This document shows positions 21,256 through 31,684 of a stretch of DNA of 34,650 nucleotides, in pieces. The notes beneath the pieces were generated by a model. The model saw only the letters and a list, made by a program, of their open reading frames with translations, did not search any database and was not told the origin of the DNA. Numbering within the stretch: position 1 is the first letter of the stretch; every line of letters begins with the position of its first letter. The DNA is from a virus, in the IMG/VR virus record IMGVR_UViG_3300009538_000081, positions 1 through 34,650 of that record; one strand, given 5' to 3'. Both the position numbers and the translations under genes were made by a program.

Positions 21256-21969
21256 ATGGACGAAGCCACCTACCAAGAAAAACTTCAAAATGGCGAGATA
21301 AAAATAGTTGAAGAGCCGAAAGCACCCGAATCGGCAACAATTCCCGAAGGAGATTTGACTCTCGAACAATTCCGGCAGTACATTCCCTTCCTCGAACAAT
21401 TAAAAAATGTTTTTCAGCACATTGAGACTGCGCCGACCGACACACCGCAAGGATTTCTCAATCAAATCAAATTCTATCTGGCTTCGAACATTTACCGGGT
21501 TTACGTCAGCATCAATAATATCTGGAAAAAGATTTTTGACTCGGTCGAATATGCGGATTTAACCGATGGAGGCAACACGACACTTCACACACATTTAACA
21601 GAAGTCGAAATGGTAGTTGTAGATTTTGCAACGGATTGCGCCACCGGTGATGGTAAATTCTATTTTCACGTCGGGCAGAAATTAGCCGGAATGAATCTTG
21701 TCTACTGCCACGCCAAACATATCACAGCTGGCTCGGGAGGATCTCCGACATTGGTCCAACTTTATAACCTTACCGACAGCCAAGATATGCTTTCAACAAG
21801 AATAATGGTCGACGTGGGAGAAACAGCATCAGAAGACGCAACAACTCCTTATGTAATCAATACGAGTTATGATGACGTGGCCGAGAACGATATTATAAGA
21901 ATCGATGTTGATCAGTTGCCGACGACCGTACCGAAGGGATTAGTAATAACATTGGGATTTCAGAAATAA
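21256..21969 (+). CDS. Fibre or receptor-type virion protein
   Basis: The 237-residue protein has a helical N-terminal half (about 1-90, including EQFRQYIPFLEQLKNVFQ) that would attach it to the virion, the hinge text DGGNTTLHTH (about 104-113) common in phage fibre proteins, and a beta-rich C-terminal domain (about 125-237) with VQLYNLTDSQDMLSTRIMVD and IIRIDVDQLPTT. The C-terminal domain looks like a jelly-roll head or tail-fibre tip. It starts five bases after the propeller-like gene and is likely co-expressed with it. Confidence 0.6.
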   Translation: MDEATYQEKLQNGEIKIVEEPKAPESATIPEGDLTLEQFRQYIPFLEQLKNVFQHIETAPTDTPQGFLNQIKFYLASNIYRVYVSINNIWKKIFDSVEYADLTDGGNTTLHTHLTEVEMVVVDFATDCATGDGKFYFHVGQKLAGMNLVYCHAKHITAGSGGSPTLVQLYNLTDSQDMLSTRIMVDVGETASEDATTPYVINTSYDDVAENDIIRIDVDQLPTTVPKGLVITLGFQK

Positions 21970-21970
21970 T

Positions 21971-23068
21971 ATGGATACAGGATTCAAATCACCAACGATA
22001 TATGACGGAGACTTTTGGACTAATCCAACAAACGCTTATGTTCAAGACGATACTGACGCTGTCGGTCAGGCAGGAAATCCAGATTGTATAGGGAATTGGT
22101 CTGGATTCGACTTCGGGATTCCGGTAGGTGCAGTAATAAAAGGAATAGAGGTATTGGTTAGATTTCGGACTACTGGAGCGGGACTGACGGCAAAGATAAA
22201 GATGGAATTGTATCATTACGATTATTACGAGGATTCTATTTATCACGGAGAACTTTTCACCGAACAGAAAACAGAGGCGGTTGATACCATATCTGGTTAC
22301 ATTTTCGGCCATGGGGGAGGGGCGACTGATATTTGGACTCCGACAAGACCCTGGCGAGTTGGGTCAGAAGGAGATTTTGGAAGTCATTTTACGGTTACTA
22401 TTCGGGAGAACGCCGGGACCGGCAACCCGATGATAGATCACATTAAAGTCAAGGTTTATTATACCGTACCGGGATTAGTGAGACTGGTAGTAACGGGTAA
22501 TGATGATTGCCTTCGAAATTATATATCTTCTTCTTTCTTCGGTCTCGGATCCAGTTTTATAGCAGGATATGGCAGTTCTACAAACCGAAATCGTGGTTCT
22601 GCTGCGAGATTTCTCAATATAACCATTCCGCCTGGAAGTACAATTATTTCGGCTACACTAAAATTAACTGGTAGTTCCGCTCTTAGCGCCACTATAGTAA
22701 ACACTCGACTTCGTTGCGAAAAAAATATCAATCCACTTACATTTAGCACGTCAGGAGATTTCGATGCTCGGGTTTGGACAGATAAGTATATTAACTGGGA
22801 TGCCATTGGAGCTTGGAGCGACTTGGTGGAATATGAAAGTCCAGATATCAAAGATTGTATTCAGGAAGTTATTAATTTGGCGGGTTGGGCAAGTGGCAAT
22901 GCGATAGTGGTACTTTGGGATGATTTTGAACAACGAAGTACTCAATCTGCCAATAGGAATCGTATTGCTTATTCTTACAATGGTGATCCTGCTTATGCGC
23001 CTAAATTATATATTGATTACACGCTACCGCCTCCAGTATTGTTCAAACCAAAAATAACAATTTATTAA
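21971..23068 (+). CDS. Two-domain jelly-roll/DNRLRE-like adhesin or fibre protein
   Basis: The 365-residue protein shows two beta-sandwich domains. The first (about 5-165) has GFDFGIPVGAVIKGIEVLVRF, the second (about 175-350) has ARFLNITIPPGSTIISATLKLT and, near its end, NGDPAYAPKLYIDYTLP. The phrase 'I(P)PGSTIxxATLKL' with a late YAPKLYIDY is typical of the DNRLRE/CBM96-type carbohydrate-binding sandwiches. It likely binds host surface glycans. No enzyme residues are recognised. It starts one base after the upstream fibre gene, and no membrane segment or signal peptide is present, as expected for a virion protein. Confidence 0.6.
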   Translation: MDTGFKSPTIYDGDFWTNPTNAYVQDDTDAVGQAGNPDCIGNWSGFDFGIPVGAVIKGIEVLVRFRTTGAGLTAKIKMELYHYDYYEDSIYHGELFTEQKTEAVDTISGYIFGHGGGATDIWTPTRPWRVGSEGDFGSHFTVTIRENAGTGNPMIDHIKVKVYYTVPGLVRLVVTGNDDCLRNYISSSFFGLGSSFIAGYGSSTNRNRGSAARFLNITIPPGSTIISATLKLTGSSALSATIVNTRLRCEKNINPLTFSTSGDFDARVWTDKYINWDAIGAWSDLVEYESPDIKDCIQEVINLAGWASGNAIVVLWDDFEQRSTQSANRNRIAYSYNGDPAYAPKLYIDYTLPPPVLFKPKITIY

Positions 23069-23082
23069 ATTAAAACAAACTT

Positions 23083-23784
23083 ATGGATTTTGAAACAATG
23101 CAGAATGAGGTGTGCGACGAGTTGGGGATTTCTCTGACCGATATCGCACTCAATAAACTTTTTACTCTAACCCAGTTGAAGCGCTGGCTTAATCTGGGTA
23201 AAAACTGGGCTTTGAATTATAAACGCTGGCCGTTTTTGGAGAATAAAGATACCGATGCAATCGATGCCACCGGCACTTATCCGTACCAAGCAGGAATGAA
23301 AACAAATAGTATCTGGTTGATTACCGTGGCCGGCAAGAAGTTCGATAAAATCAGGTACGAGGATTATCTTCAATACCTGGAAGACGATCCAGACGGCGAT
23401 GATAAGGTTTGGGCCGAGTACGACCGGGACATTTTTATCAATGGCAATGCCTGTTCCGTGGGAAACGCGATTATAATGCATGGTTTTGAAGCGATTGACG
23501 ATTTGTCCACCGGTACCGAGACGACTCCTTTTGCCGCTGCCGAACCGACTGGGGACGAAGCGATCGTATTATACGCAGTTGCCAAAGCACTTAAAAAGAA
23601 AAAACAGGCGGCTGAAGCCAGAATATCAAGAGGAGAAGCTGGATCTCTATTGGATGCTATTTGGGACAGGATTATGGAAGCCAAACCGCGAGAGGTTACC
23701 AAGTCGAGGCCTCTCTTCAGAAGAATGAATGTTTTAGAGGGGACGACTGGTAAAACCCAGCAGGAAAAAATCGGCAACTTTTAA
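23083..23784 (+). CDS. Head-tail adaptor protein (P22 gp4/gp6-like)
   Basis: The 233-residue protein looks like a neck adaptor that binds under the portal. Residues about 10-50 (NKLFTLTQLKRWLNLGKNWA and then LNYKRWPF) match the helical bundle with Trp contacts seen in gp6/gp4-type adaptors, followed by a small beta region (about 60-140) and a C-terminal helix (about 160-220) rich in Lys/Glu/Arg. Size and position between fibre genes and the PG-binding virion gene are usual for a neck protein. The start has an A/T-rich leader ending AAACTT. Confidence 0.65.
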   Translation: MDFETMQNEVCDELGISLTDIALNKLFTLTQLKRWLNLGKNWALNYKRWPFLENKDTDAIDATGTYPYQAGMKTNSIWLITVAGKKFDKIRYEDYLQYLEDDPDGDDKVWAEYDRDIFINGNACSVGNAIIMHGFEAIDDLSTGTETTPFAAAEPTGDEAIVLYAVAKALKKKKQAAEARISRGEAGSLLDAIWDRIMEAKPREVTKSRPLFRRMNVLEGTTGKTQQEKIGNF

Positions 23785-23795
23785 TAAATAAAAAT

Positions 23796-25292
23796 ATGAA
23801 TTACCCCACTATTTCATTACAACCAGGGTCAACAGATGTAGCTTCAGTAAAACAACTTCAAGATTACTTGGTTTCTAAGGGCCTGATGACCCAAGAACAG
23901 GTAAATACCGGGTATGGAACTTACGGCCCACAAACCACTGCGGCGGTGTTAGCGCTTCAGAAAAGTTTAGGAATAGATTATTCATCTGGACCTGGTTATT
24001 GGGGACCGAAAACTTTGGCCGCTTTAGCCGCAACGCCTGCTACACCTCCTGTTTTACCCATTACGCCAACGGGTCCAGTTTTACCTTTAGTTCCTAAAAC
24101 ACCTACAACTCCAGCCCCTGTTACGCCTGCGGTAACTCCGCCAGTTACACCGGTAGCGCCTCCAGCGACTCCAGTCGTGCCTACCACCCCAACCACCCCT
24201 GCAACGCCAGTTACGCCGACTACACCCACGACTCCGGTAACCCCCACAGCGCCAGTCGTTAATCCTGAAGATATCCAAGCTCAACTTGCCGATTTAAAAA
24301 ATAAACTTGCTACGGCCCAGACCGAATTAGAAAAAGAAAACGCCAGAACAGATTTTGTAAAAGCGGCATCTGCGGCCGGAGTTTCCTATACCGATATTAC
24401 AAAGTATCTGGCTACCTTAGAGCCAGCAACAGAATCAGAAGCCGACAGGAAAAAAGCGATCTATGAAAAATACGGAATCACCGGACTTGAAGAAAAAGCT
24501 TTTGCCACGCCAACGGAAACCTTCGAAAGTATTTATAAAAGAGCGTATCAAGATGCCGGGTTGTCCGATCTTGTTTCAAAACTGCAAGGCATTTCAGACG
24601 AAATCGCCAAAGTAGACGATACCTATAATCAACATATTGGAGATATTAATAAAGACGTCTGGCTTCCAGAGGGAAGCCGATCGGCCCGCGTCAAAAGAGA
24701 AAGCGATACTTACGAAATGAAGAGGACAAGATTGGATGCCGAATATACCAGAGTTTCCAATGAGCTCGAAAGAGGCAAGCAAAGGGCCGAGAGCGTCGCC
24801 ACCAATGCGTTAAGTGAAATTGAAAAAGGCGCGACCAGAACCAAAGAAGAATTGGCTTATTACGTTAATAGAGCGAATGCCGACTTGGCCGCGGAACTTA
24901 CAACCGCCAAACAGGAAGGAGAAAAGGAATTGCTGCGGTACTTCCCGGAGTTTGTCGGAGCTCTGCCTGCACCCAAAGAAGATACATCTGGCTGGCAGTT
25001 AAAACAAAATGATAGTGGTGAGTGGGTTTGGACTCATCCGACTAAGGGAGAAAAACCATCAGGAATTATGGGCAAGAATACTCTCATCAGTCAGGCAACA
25101 TTGAACAAGTTATCGGCCGGAGGCGTACCTAACGCTGAAGCGATAGATATCCAAAATGCCTTTAATGAAGGCTACACGAAAGATCAGATTAAAGCGGCTT
25201 TGACCAAAGTTGGCAAAGATCCGAAATTGGTTGATACCTTTACAGATATTGTCGCCAAGATAATCGCACAAGAAGCACCGTGGACCGAATAA
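23796..25292 (+). CDS. PG-binding, Thr/Pro-linked coiled-coil virion protein
   Basis: The 498-residue protein has an N-terminal peptidoglycan-binding domain (about 11-80) with [20 protein letters not shown] and YWGPKTLAA. This is followed by a long Thr/Pro/Val linker (about 82-150) made of near-repeats of TPVTP. Helical, highly charged segments with heptads (about 150-190 and 260-390) and a small C-terminal domain with the Lys-rich PTKGEKP come next. Lacking a signal peptide, it is likely virion-carried: the PG domain would engage the cell wall during entry while the coiled coil spans outward or into the tail. An internal/pilot role is suggested by its position before the giant virion protein. 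The low-complexity DNA of the linker produces long false ORFs on the minus strand. Confidence 0.6.
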   Translation: MNYPTISLQPGSTDVASVKQLQDYLVSKGLMTQEQVNTGYGTYGPQTTAAVLALQKSLGIDYSSGPGYWGPKTLAALAATPATPPVLPITPTGPVLPLVPKTPTTPAPVTPAVTPPVTPVAPPATPVVPTTPTTPATPVTPTTPTTPVTPTAPVVNPEDIQAQLADLKNKLATAQTELEKENARTDFVKAASAAGVSYTDITKYLATLEPATESEADRKKAIYEKYGITGLEEKAFATPTETFESIYKRAYQDAGLSDLVSKLQGISDEIAKVDDTYNQHIGDINKDVWLPEGSRSARVKRESDTYEMKRTRLDAEYTRVSNELERGKQRAESVATNALSEIEKGATRTKEELAYYVNRANADLAAELTTAKQEGEKELLRYFPEFVGALPAPKEDTSGWQLKQNDSGEWVWTHPTKGEKPSGIMGKNTLISQATLNKLSAGGVPNAEAIDIQNAFNEGYTKDQIKAALTKVGKDPKLVDTFTDIVAKIIAQEAPWTE

Positions 25293-25299
25293 TAAAATT

Positions 25300-28200
25300 A
25301 TGGTTTTCATTGGTAAAACTTTCCAAATAGGGGAAGAGCCGGCTAACCCGGTACAAACGGTTGATACATTACCAAAATCCGGTTTTATCGGAAAAACTTT
25401 TAGCATTGAAGAAAAACCGTTGGCCACCGTTATCAAGCCTCCGGTGGCGGAAATTGCCCCGAAATTAAGTACTCTGGAAAGCGCTGTTAAAAGTTTGAAA
25501 CTGGACATCGAAACAGTCAAAGCGTTTCCGCATGCCTTAGATGAAACGCTGGGTATTACCAAAGCGATCAAAGAAAAAGGGATTAAAAATTCTATCATTG
25601 ACGGACTTTACTCTTTTGGAGAGGCAATCGCCACTGCGGCGTTTAGAACAGCCAAAAGCATTATCGGTATTGTTTCCCCGGAGGCGGCCGAGAAACTAAT
25701 ACCCGAGACGGTCCCTCATCCTACGGAATTATTGTTAAGAGCTTTAGGAAAAGAGAGTTGGATAAAATCAGTTAGGACTGTCCAGATTGGTAATTCAGCT
25801 CAAGTCCAATACCAAAAATGTATCGACTCCGGTCAATCCGGGGCGATCTGCGGGATGATTGTCGGGAGCGGTGTTATTTTCGATGCCACGATTGTTGGAG
25901 GATTGGCCGAGGGTATCTTAAGAGGAGTAGCCAAAGCGCCGGCGGTAACTCCGATAAAAGTCAGCGAGGCGGAAAAAATCCTTAAGGTAGAAAAGGGCGC
26001 TTCGCCGGAAGAAATCAAAACGGCCTATTTCGAAAAGGCCCACGAAACTCACCCGGATAAAATAGGCGGGTCGGTAGTTGAGTTCGAGAAAGTAAATAAG
26101 GCCTACCAAACTTTGACCGGCATCAAGCCGGTGACTTTAAGTGTCAGGGATTTGGCTTATCAGTTGACTAAAGAGAGGTCTTATCCTTGGCAGAAGGCAA
26201 AGATGCCTTCCGAAGCGGTTGTCGTGCCCCAAGCCCCAGCCAAGGCCCCAGGAGCTATTACAGCACCAGCCGAAACGAAACCACCCGTTGTTCCAGAGGC
26301 GATAGTGCCGAAAGTCTCGCCGGAGATCACCCAGTATGAGAATCATATGAAAACGCTCACGCCACAGCCCAAAATCGCTGCTATTCCCGCGGTTCTGGCC
26401 GAAAAGGTCATAATACCACCCCCAGAAGTCCCCAAACCGCCGACTGCCGCGGCAATAGTTACGCCACCGCCAAAAATTGAAGTTCCTAAAGTCCCTGGAG
26501 AAGAAAAACCAACTCTCGAATTAAAAGGTCAACCCGAAAAAGAGCAGGCCTACACCAATATCTCTACACTTGAAAGCAAATTAAAAAGTTCTTATCTGCC
26601 GAAACGCACCAAGGTCAGCGAGGAGTTATCCAATATCTTTATGGAGATGGAGACGTCTGAAGCTGGCAAGCGATATCCAATCAGGAATGAAGAGGGTACA
26701 ATAACGGAGTGGGTTGGCCAGGACTCCACCTTTCCTAAATGGATCCCCGAAGATCTCCGGTCGAGAGATTTATTCAATAAAGTAATGGAGGGGATTTCCG
26801 ATATTAAAAACATTAAATTTCCCGATGGTAATTCGCCGAACCAGCGGGCATTATATAACGCCATCTTAGAAGAACTTGATTCGCGCCTGGGCCTCGATAC
26901 CCGGGCTATCAGGGATTCTATTTTGGAAAACTATGACGCCATCAGTAAAAAAGAAGCTCCAGGGCCTGTTAGTGAAAGCCTTGCGAGAGCGGAAAGAGCA
27001 AGAAAAGAAGAAATAAATGTCGAAGAGATTGATTTCGGGGGAAAGGAGCCCGAGGTCAAGCCGCCAGAGGTTAAACCAGTCGAAGAAAAAACAGAGATTC
27101 CAATCACCGGAACAATCGACAAAAATACCGGTGAGGTAAAGTTTTTCAAAAAAGAGGAGCCGCCAGCTCCAAAACCGAAAATAGAGGAGGTGATGAAGAT
27201 CGGTGCCGAGAAAAAAGCTGAAGCAGTCAGAACCCAGGAATCCGACAACGACCTTCTTCTTAGACGTGAGGAATTGTTGGAAAAAGAAAACGATGGTACA
27301 GCCACCGAAGCGGAAGAGGATGAATTTGATAAGGTTAATGCCGAATTGGAAAAACGCGGCCTACTTAAAGTCCCGGAAGATGAAGAGATTGTTTTAAAAG
27401 AGACCGCAGAGATGGAGGAGATGGGTAAAGATGAGCCGTTTGGGGAGGAGGGCATTGAGGCAAAAGACATATTCAAAGCCATAGAGGGTGAGGGCGAGGT
27501 AAAATATAAATTAACTTCTTTTGAGGGAAAGACTACCCCGAGATTTTTAGAACCGATTGCGGAAGAATTAAAAAGGGGTGTCATCTCCGGGAGGATCAAG
27601 AGTGCGGAAGAATTTGACAAATCTCTAAGAAGTAGTAGAGTATTAAGTGATGAAGAACTTCCAGGTGCAATACAAACCGCAAAAGGAAATTATGATAGGG
27701 CCAAAGCAACTGGCGATTTTGCGGAAATCACAAGAACGAGAGAACGACTTGAGCAGGAAATCGAAGACTGGAATCACAAAGAAGCCTTAAAAGTTTACGC
27801 CTCTCATATTTATTTATCGGGATCAACTACCCGAGGAATTGTAATGGCCCACGGCCAAGGTTATGTCGCTGGTGGTGGAAAAACCATCACGGCCGACACT
27901 ATTTTACGTGGGCCTTTTCTATTGGAGGCAAAAAGATACGCCGGAGTTTTGTATAAACCCAAAGTTTTAAATAAATCGATAGACGAAATTACTGAACAAG
28001 ACGTCCCCAGGATGATGAAAGTATTGGAAACGCAGATCAAAGAAGTTCCTGAAAAATGGCACGGCAAAGAAACAAGACAGAGTGAATTGTATAAATTACA
28101 GGAGCAGTTAGCGATGTTGAAACAACTTAGGAATGAATTAACTTTCAATCCCAAAGAATTTTATAATCGATTCGTTGGGGGAGAATCAAAATATCAATTA

Positions 28201-31200
28201 ACTCCTTACGGGGAAGATCTCGCCAAGACCCAAGCGTTCAAGGAATACATGGCCGAAAATGAAATGGCTTACGGAAAGCAGATTACCAACGAAGAAGCGG
28301 TTGCGATTATTAGCAAGTATTTTTCGCCTAACGAGGTTTCAATTAACTTTACTAAAAATATCATCAGGGCCGGGCATGGTTTGGCTATTGCTGCTTATTC
28401 CGGAGTGAACGATATGATCAGTTTTCTTGGTCCCGGAACGTATGCTCGAGTGCCAGAGCATGAAGTAGTTCACGCTTATATTGATTTATTCTCTACTCAA
28501 GCCGAAAGGTTAGATGTTTTGAAAGACGTAATAAGAAAGAATCCTGAAATTAAAACACTCCACGATGCCGAAGAGTGGGTGGCCGATGCTTTTCCAGAAT
28601 ACGTAAAATATAGAAAAGGTTTCGCCGGAAAAATACTGGCGTTTTTCAGCAAACTTTTATCAAGGATGATGAGGTTTTTCGGGAAGAATCGCAGAGCGAG
28701 GATTATGGATTTATTTGACGATATTATCAAGCGGAAGCGACCGGCCGAAGAGATTAAGATTAGAGGAGAACCTGCGAGGGAAGCTATTAAATATAAAGAA
28801 GTCGGCATTACCAACGAAGAACTGGATGCTTACGATTATATCCAGAAAGGATTGCCGGTCCCCGAAGAACTAAAGTCGGCTATCGAGTCGTTAAAGCAAA
28901 AAGGATTAATCAATGAATCATATGTGTCGCCCGAGAAACCGTTGAATTTGAAACGCGGGCAAAGAATCACCGGGACCATCAGGCCTGGGCAAATAACTAA
29001 AATCGAGCAAGCAGTTGAGGAAAAGTTAGTTCCTAAGCAGATTTACGCTATGTTGCGTAATGGATTTACTGGTGTTAAAAGAACACGAATTGGAGAATTG
29101 TCAACCGACCAAGCCGACGAACTCTTTAGGATAATTATTGGATTAACGCCCGAGGAGGCGGGCCGGATGGGAGGCCCAGGCAAGATTAAATTAGTTGATA
29201 AAGAAACGCTGGCTGCGATGCGTGATTTTATTCCTCCGAGCGTTTTAAGCAAGAAGTATATCACTACCGGGGACATCTTCCAAAACATCAAAGAAAAAGA
29301 GATTAACTATATCATCTCTCTTGGCCGACCGATCAGAAAAGTCCTAACGAGTGGCGAACTCCAACCAAACCTGCGATCTATTACCGAAAGTATCTACGAC
29401 ACAGTTTCACTGGCCGAAGAGGATATGAGGATTGACTACAAGCAATTTCATGATGATTACGTCAAACTTTACAGGGCGGCCCGGAAGAAGGATAAACAGG
29501 TTGACCTGAATGTTTTTAGTTATATTGAACAAGGATTGGAGGTTCCGCCGGCGACTAAAGCACTGGCCGATTTTCTTAAAACAGATTTATTCTCAATTTC
29601 CTTGCCGGTGATGAAACCAAGAAGAATCCGACAAGGGTATATTACCCATACAGCACCTACTTTTTGGGAAAAAGTCAAGATTATTGGTATGAAGGAAACA
29701 CTAAAAGAAGTAGTTGAGCCGATTATCACGCCTCGGGAAAACATTGATCCGGGTATTTTACAGGCACTTGATTACATTGTTTCCAAGGAGAAGTTCAATC
29801 CTTTCGCCTTGCGGAGATCTAAATACTCCGTCTATACCAAACAACTGCGGAAATCGGTTCAGGCTTATGCCAGTCTCTATTTTTACAAAAAGAATTTCGA
29901 TCCGGTCATGCCGAAGATTTTGAAACAAAAGAGATTTTTACCAGGCAGCACTCAAAAATATGTAACGAAATACCTTCAAACCGTCGGAGGTAGGCCCTTG
30001 GATTGGGGATTGTGGCGAGGACCTATGGGACGGACTATTAAGAAGAGCATCAATACCGGAGTGCGGTTTGAGTACGGGCTTTTATTAGGAGTTAATCCGG
30101 CTTCCGCGCTCGGCAACGTGGCCGGTGGCAACTGGAACAATATCGCTGACATCCCGCCGCAATTACTTGCCTTGGGACATAAAAGGCTGGCTTCTAAACA
30201 GGGATTAAAAATTTTGGAAAAGTATCATCTAACAGAACAAACTTTGTGGTTGGAGCCAGTGGGGGGAATCGCTGAAAAAGCGAGCAAGGGAGAAAGAGGA
30301 TTATTTGCCTTGATGCAGGGTGGAGAATTATGGTTGCGAGGATCGGCCGCGCTTGCTCGGGTACCGGAAAACGAGTTTCAAAGCGGGACATTGTCTTCCG
30401 GAACGAGAGCGATTATTAGAAGGCAACTTGGTCGAAGCCAGGGTTTATTCGGGCCGGCGCAATCACCTCTTCTTTCCCAAACAACTCTTCTTCGGCCGAT
30501 TTGGATGTTCAAACACTGGATGATTAACGAGATAGAATTATGGCATAATTTCGCCAAAGAATACATCGAAAGATATAAAAGAAATCCGAGTTGGGGCGGC
30601 AGAACAATCAAGAACGCTGGATTTAGAAGGATAGTCAAATACCTTATTATCGGCGCCCTCTTTTACTTCTCGGGAATATCTTTCCTTAAAAAGGAGGCTT
30701 TCCAAAAAGTTGGGATTCCAAAAACATTGATCGGGGCGTTGATACAGGTAACGAACGCACCGCTTTATGAAGACGGCTATTTCGCCATGCAACTTTTAGT
30801 CAGAGCGGGCAATGGAGAGTTCCGGGAGGCCCAGGAAGATTTCATAAATTGGATATTGAAAAAGCCGTTGCTGGCCAAGAGCCGGACTTTAATCCAGGGA
30901 CTTTTTGAGGGAGCGACTAAACAACCAAGCGGAACGTTAAAATCTAACATCACAAAATTTGAGGCCTTCAAGAGGCTTATGTTGGGTAGTTGGACGGAGC
31001 AGGGACAGAAAGAAAATAAGCTGAATGAAGAATTGAGCAAACTTCTACCGGCCCAAACCTATACGAAATGGGATCAGGACCTGGGTTCTCGGTTAGTCAA
31101 GACCGATTACCAGAAAAACAAAGAAGACATCATGAACTATATCAAGGATAAGGGCTATAATTCCATCGAGGAACTTAATGCGGATGCCGTTTTGGTCAAG

Positions 31201-31407
31201 AAAATAACTGCTTATAATACGCAAGCGACCGAAAGGTTAAGGAAATTCTTTCAAGAGCGCGACAAATTGACTGGTATCGTTACCCTTCAAAAAGAGTGGG
31301 AGTCGACACTCAAAAAGGTTACCGTTCAGCCGGCTGACGTCAATAATTGGTTTGAGACCGAGAGACAATTAAGAACCGTCCCCAGTATTTTGAGGCGGAC
31401 AAGATAA
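25300..31407 (+). CDS. Giant 2,035-residue virion/ejection-type protein with J-domain and HExxH motif
   Basis: This is the longest gene. Residues 3-14 and 28-39 repeat FIGKTF..xE.P. A J-domain-like helix pair lies at about 223-275 with the HPD motif at 251-253 (ETHPDK), the part that in DnaJ proteins stimulates Hsp70 ATPase. A Pro-rich linker follows (about 300-420). Repeated short texts KYKLTS (735-740) and KYQLTP (964-969) mark module borders. HEVVH (1054-1058) followed by acidic EEWVADAF looks like a zincin active site. Hydrophobic segments occur around 185-212 and 1779-1797. The C-terminal third is helical and basic. The mix of domains suits a polyvalent or DNA-ejection-type virion protein of podoviruses; the J-domain could recruit host DnaK. 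Activities are inferred; no muramidase motif was recognised. Confidence 0.6.
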   Translation: MVFIGKTFQIGEEPANPVQTVDTLPKSGFIGKTFSIEEKPLATVIKPPVAEIAPKLSTLESAVKSLKLDIETVKAFPHALDETLGITKAIKEKGIKNSIIDGLYSFGEAIATAAFRTAKSIIGIVSPEAAEKLIPETVPHPTELLLRALGKESWIKSVRTVQIGNSAQVQYQKCIDSGQSGAICGMIVGSGVIFDATIVGGLAEGILRGVAKAPAVTPIKVSEAEKILKVEKGASPEEIKTAYFEKAHETHPDKIGGSVVEFEKVNKAYQTLTGIKPVTLSVRDLAYQLTKERSYPWQKAKMPSEAVVVPQAPAKAPGAITAPAETKPPVVPEAIVPKVSPEITQYENHMKTLTPQPKIAAIPAVLAEKVIIPPPEVPKPPTAAAIVTPPPKIEVPKVPGEEKPTLELKGQPEKEQAYTNISTLESKLKSSYLPKRTKVSEELSNIFMEMETSEAGKRYPIRNEEGTITEWVGQDSTFPKWIPEDLRSRDLFNKVMEGISDIKNIKFPDGNSPNQRALYNAILEELDSRLGLDTRAIRDSILENYDAISKKEAPGPVSESLARAERARKEEINVEEIDFGGKEPEVKPPEVKPVEEKTEIPITGTIDKNTGEVKFFKKEEPPAPKPKIEEVMKIGAEKKAEAVRTQESDNDLLLRREELLEKENDGTATEAEEDEFDKVNAELEKRGLLKVPEDEEIVLKETAEMEEMGKDEPFGEEGIEAKDIFKAIEGEGEVKYKLTSFEGKTTPRFLEPIAEELKRGVISGRIKSAEEFDKSLRSSRVLSDEELPGAIQTAKGNYDRAKATGDFAEITRTRERLEQEIEDWNHKEALKVYASHIYLSGSTTRGIVMAHGQGYVAGGGKTITADTILRGPFLLEAKRYAGVLYKPKVLNKSIDEITEQDVPRMMKVLETQIKEVPEKWHGKETRQSELYKLQEQLAMLKQLRNELTFNPKEFYNRFVGGESKYQLTPYGEDLAKTQAFKEYMAENEMAYGKQITNEEAVAIISKYFSPNEVSINFTKNIIRAGHGLAIAAYSGVNDMISFLGPGTYARVPEHEVVHAYIDLFSTQAERLDVLKDVIRKNPEIKTLHDAEEWVADAFPEYVKYRKGFAGKILAFFSKLLSRMMRFFGKNRRARIMDLFDDIIKRKRPAEEIKIRGEPAREAIKYKEVGITNEELDAYDYIQKGLPVPEELKSAIESLKQKGLINESYVSPEKPLNLKRGQRITGTIRPGQITKIEQAVEEKLVPKQIYAMLRNGFTGVKRTRIGELSTDQADELFRIIIGLTPEEAGRMGGPGKIKLVDKETLAAMRDFIPPSVLSKKYITTGDIFQNIKEKEINYIISLGRPIRKVLTSGELQPNLRSITESIYDTVSLAEEDMRIDYKQFHDDYVKLYRAARKKDKQVDLNVFSYIEQGLEVPPATKALADFLKTDLFSISLPVMKPRRIRQGYITHTAPTFWEKVKIIGMKETLKEVVEPIITPRENIDPGILQALDYIVSKEKFNPFALRRSKYSVYTKQLRKSVQAYASLYFYKKNFDPVMPKILKQKRFLPGSTQKYVTKYLQTVGGRPLDWGLWRGPMGRTIKKSINTGVRFEYGLLLGVNPASALGNVAGGNWNNIADIPPQLLALGHKRLASKQGLKILEKYHLTEQTLWLEPVGGIAEKASKGERGLFALMQGGELWLRGSAALARVPENEFQSGTLSSGTRAIIRRQLGRSQGLFGPAQSPLLSQTTLLRPIWMFKHWMINEIELWHNFAKEYIERYKRNPSWGGRTIKNAGFRRIVKYLIIGALFYFSGISFLKKEAFQKVGIPKTLIGALIQVTNAPLYEDGYFAMQLLVRAGNGEFREAQEDFINWILKKPLLAKSRTLIQGLFEGATKQPSGTLKSNITKFEAFKRLMLGSWTEQGQKENKLNEELSKLLPAQTYTKWDQDLGSRLVKTDYQKNKEDIMNYIKDKGYNSIEELNADAVLVKKITAYNTQATERLRKFFQERDKLTGIVTLQKEWESTLKKVTVQPADVNNWFETERQLRTVPSILRRTR

Positions 31408-31411
31408 AAAA

Positions 31412-31672
31412 ATGATGACAGAAATAACAAATTTAGCCGAGTACGGTCTAACAGGTGTCTGTATTTCCCTTGTTCTTTTGATTGCTTTTCTATTTAATAG
31501 GATTTTCAGATTCATTTCTAATCATATGGTTCACGAAACGGAGGCATGGAATAAAAACACCGAGGTTTTAACAAAACTCTCGGAAAAGATAAGCCAAGAC
31601 ATCAAATCACAGGCGGATGTAGCAAAAACTTTGAGAGAATTGAAATCGGTCGTATCGAAAATAAAAAAATAG
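31412..31672 (+). CDS. Holin-like membrane protein, single helix plus coiled coil
   Basis: The 86-residue protein has one strong hydrophobic helix (about 11-32, LTGVCISLVLLIAFLFNRIF), then a charged coiled coil (about 45-86) ending KSVVSKIKK. This shape is shared with small holin or BhlA/UviB-type lysis proteins. It lies between the giant virion gene and the papain-fold peptidase, the normal site of the lysis group, four bases after the previous stop. The second Met is an alternative start. A role as holin, antiholin or spanin-like partner cannot be separated from sequence alone. Confidence 0.55.
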   Translation: MMTEITNLAEYGLTGVCISLVLLIAFLFNRIFRFISNHMVHETEAWNKNTEVLTKLSEKISQDIKSQADVAKTLRELKSVVSKIKK

Positions 31673-31684
31673 CTCTTTCGACAT

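Noticed and set aside
23996-24284. Minus-strand ORFs rich in Gly and Val opposite the PG-binding gene
   Set aside because: They are shadows of the Thr/Pro repeat linker in the plus-strand gene, with unnatural low-complexity composition.
26931-27620. 229-residue Ser-rich minus-strand ORF
   Set aside because: Mirror of the Glu/Lys-rich linker of the giant virion gene; no start context or neighbours on that strand.
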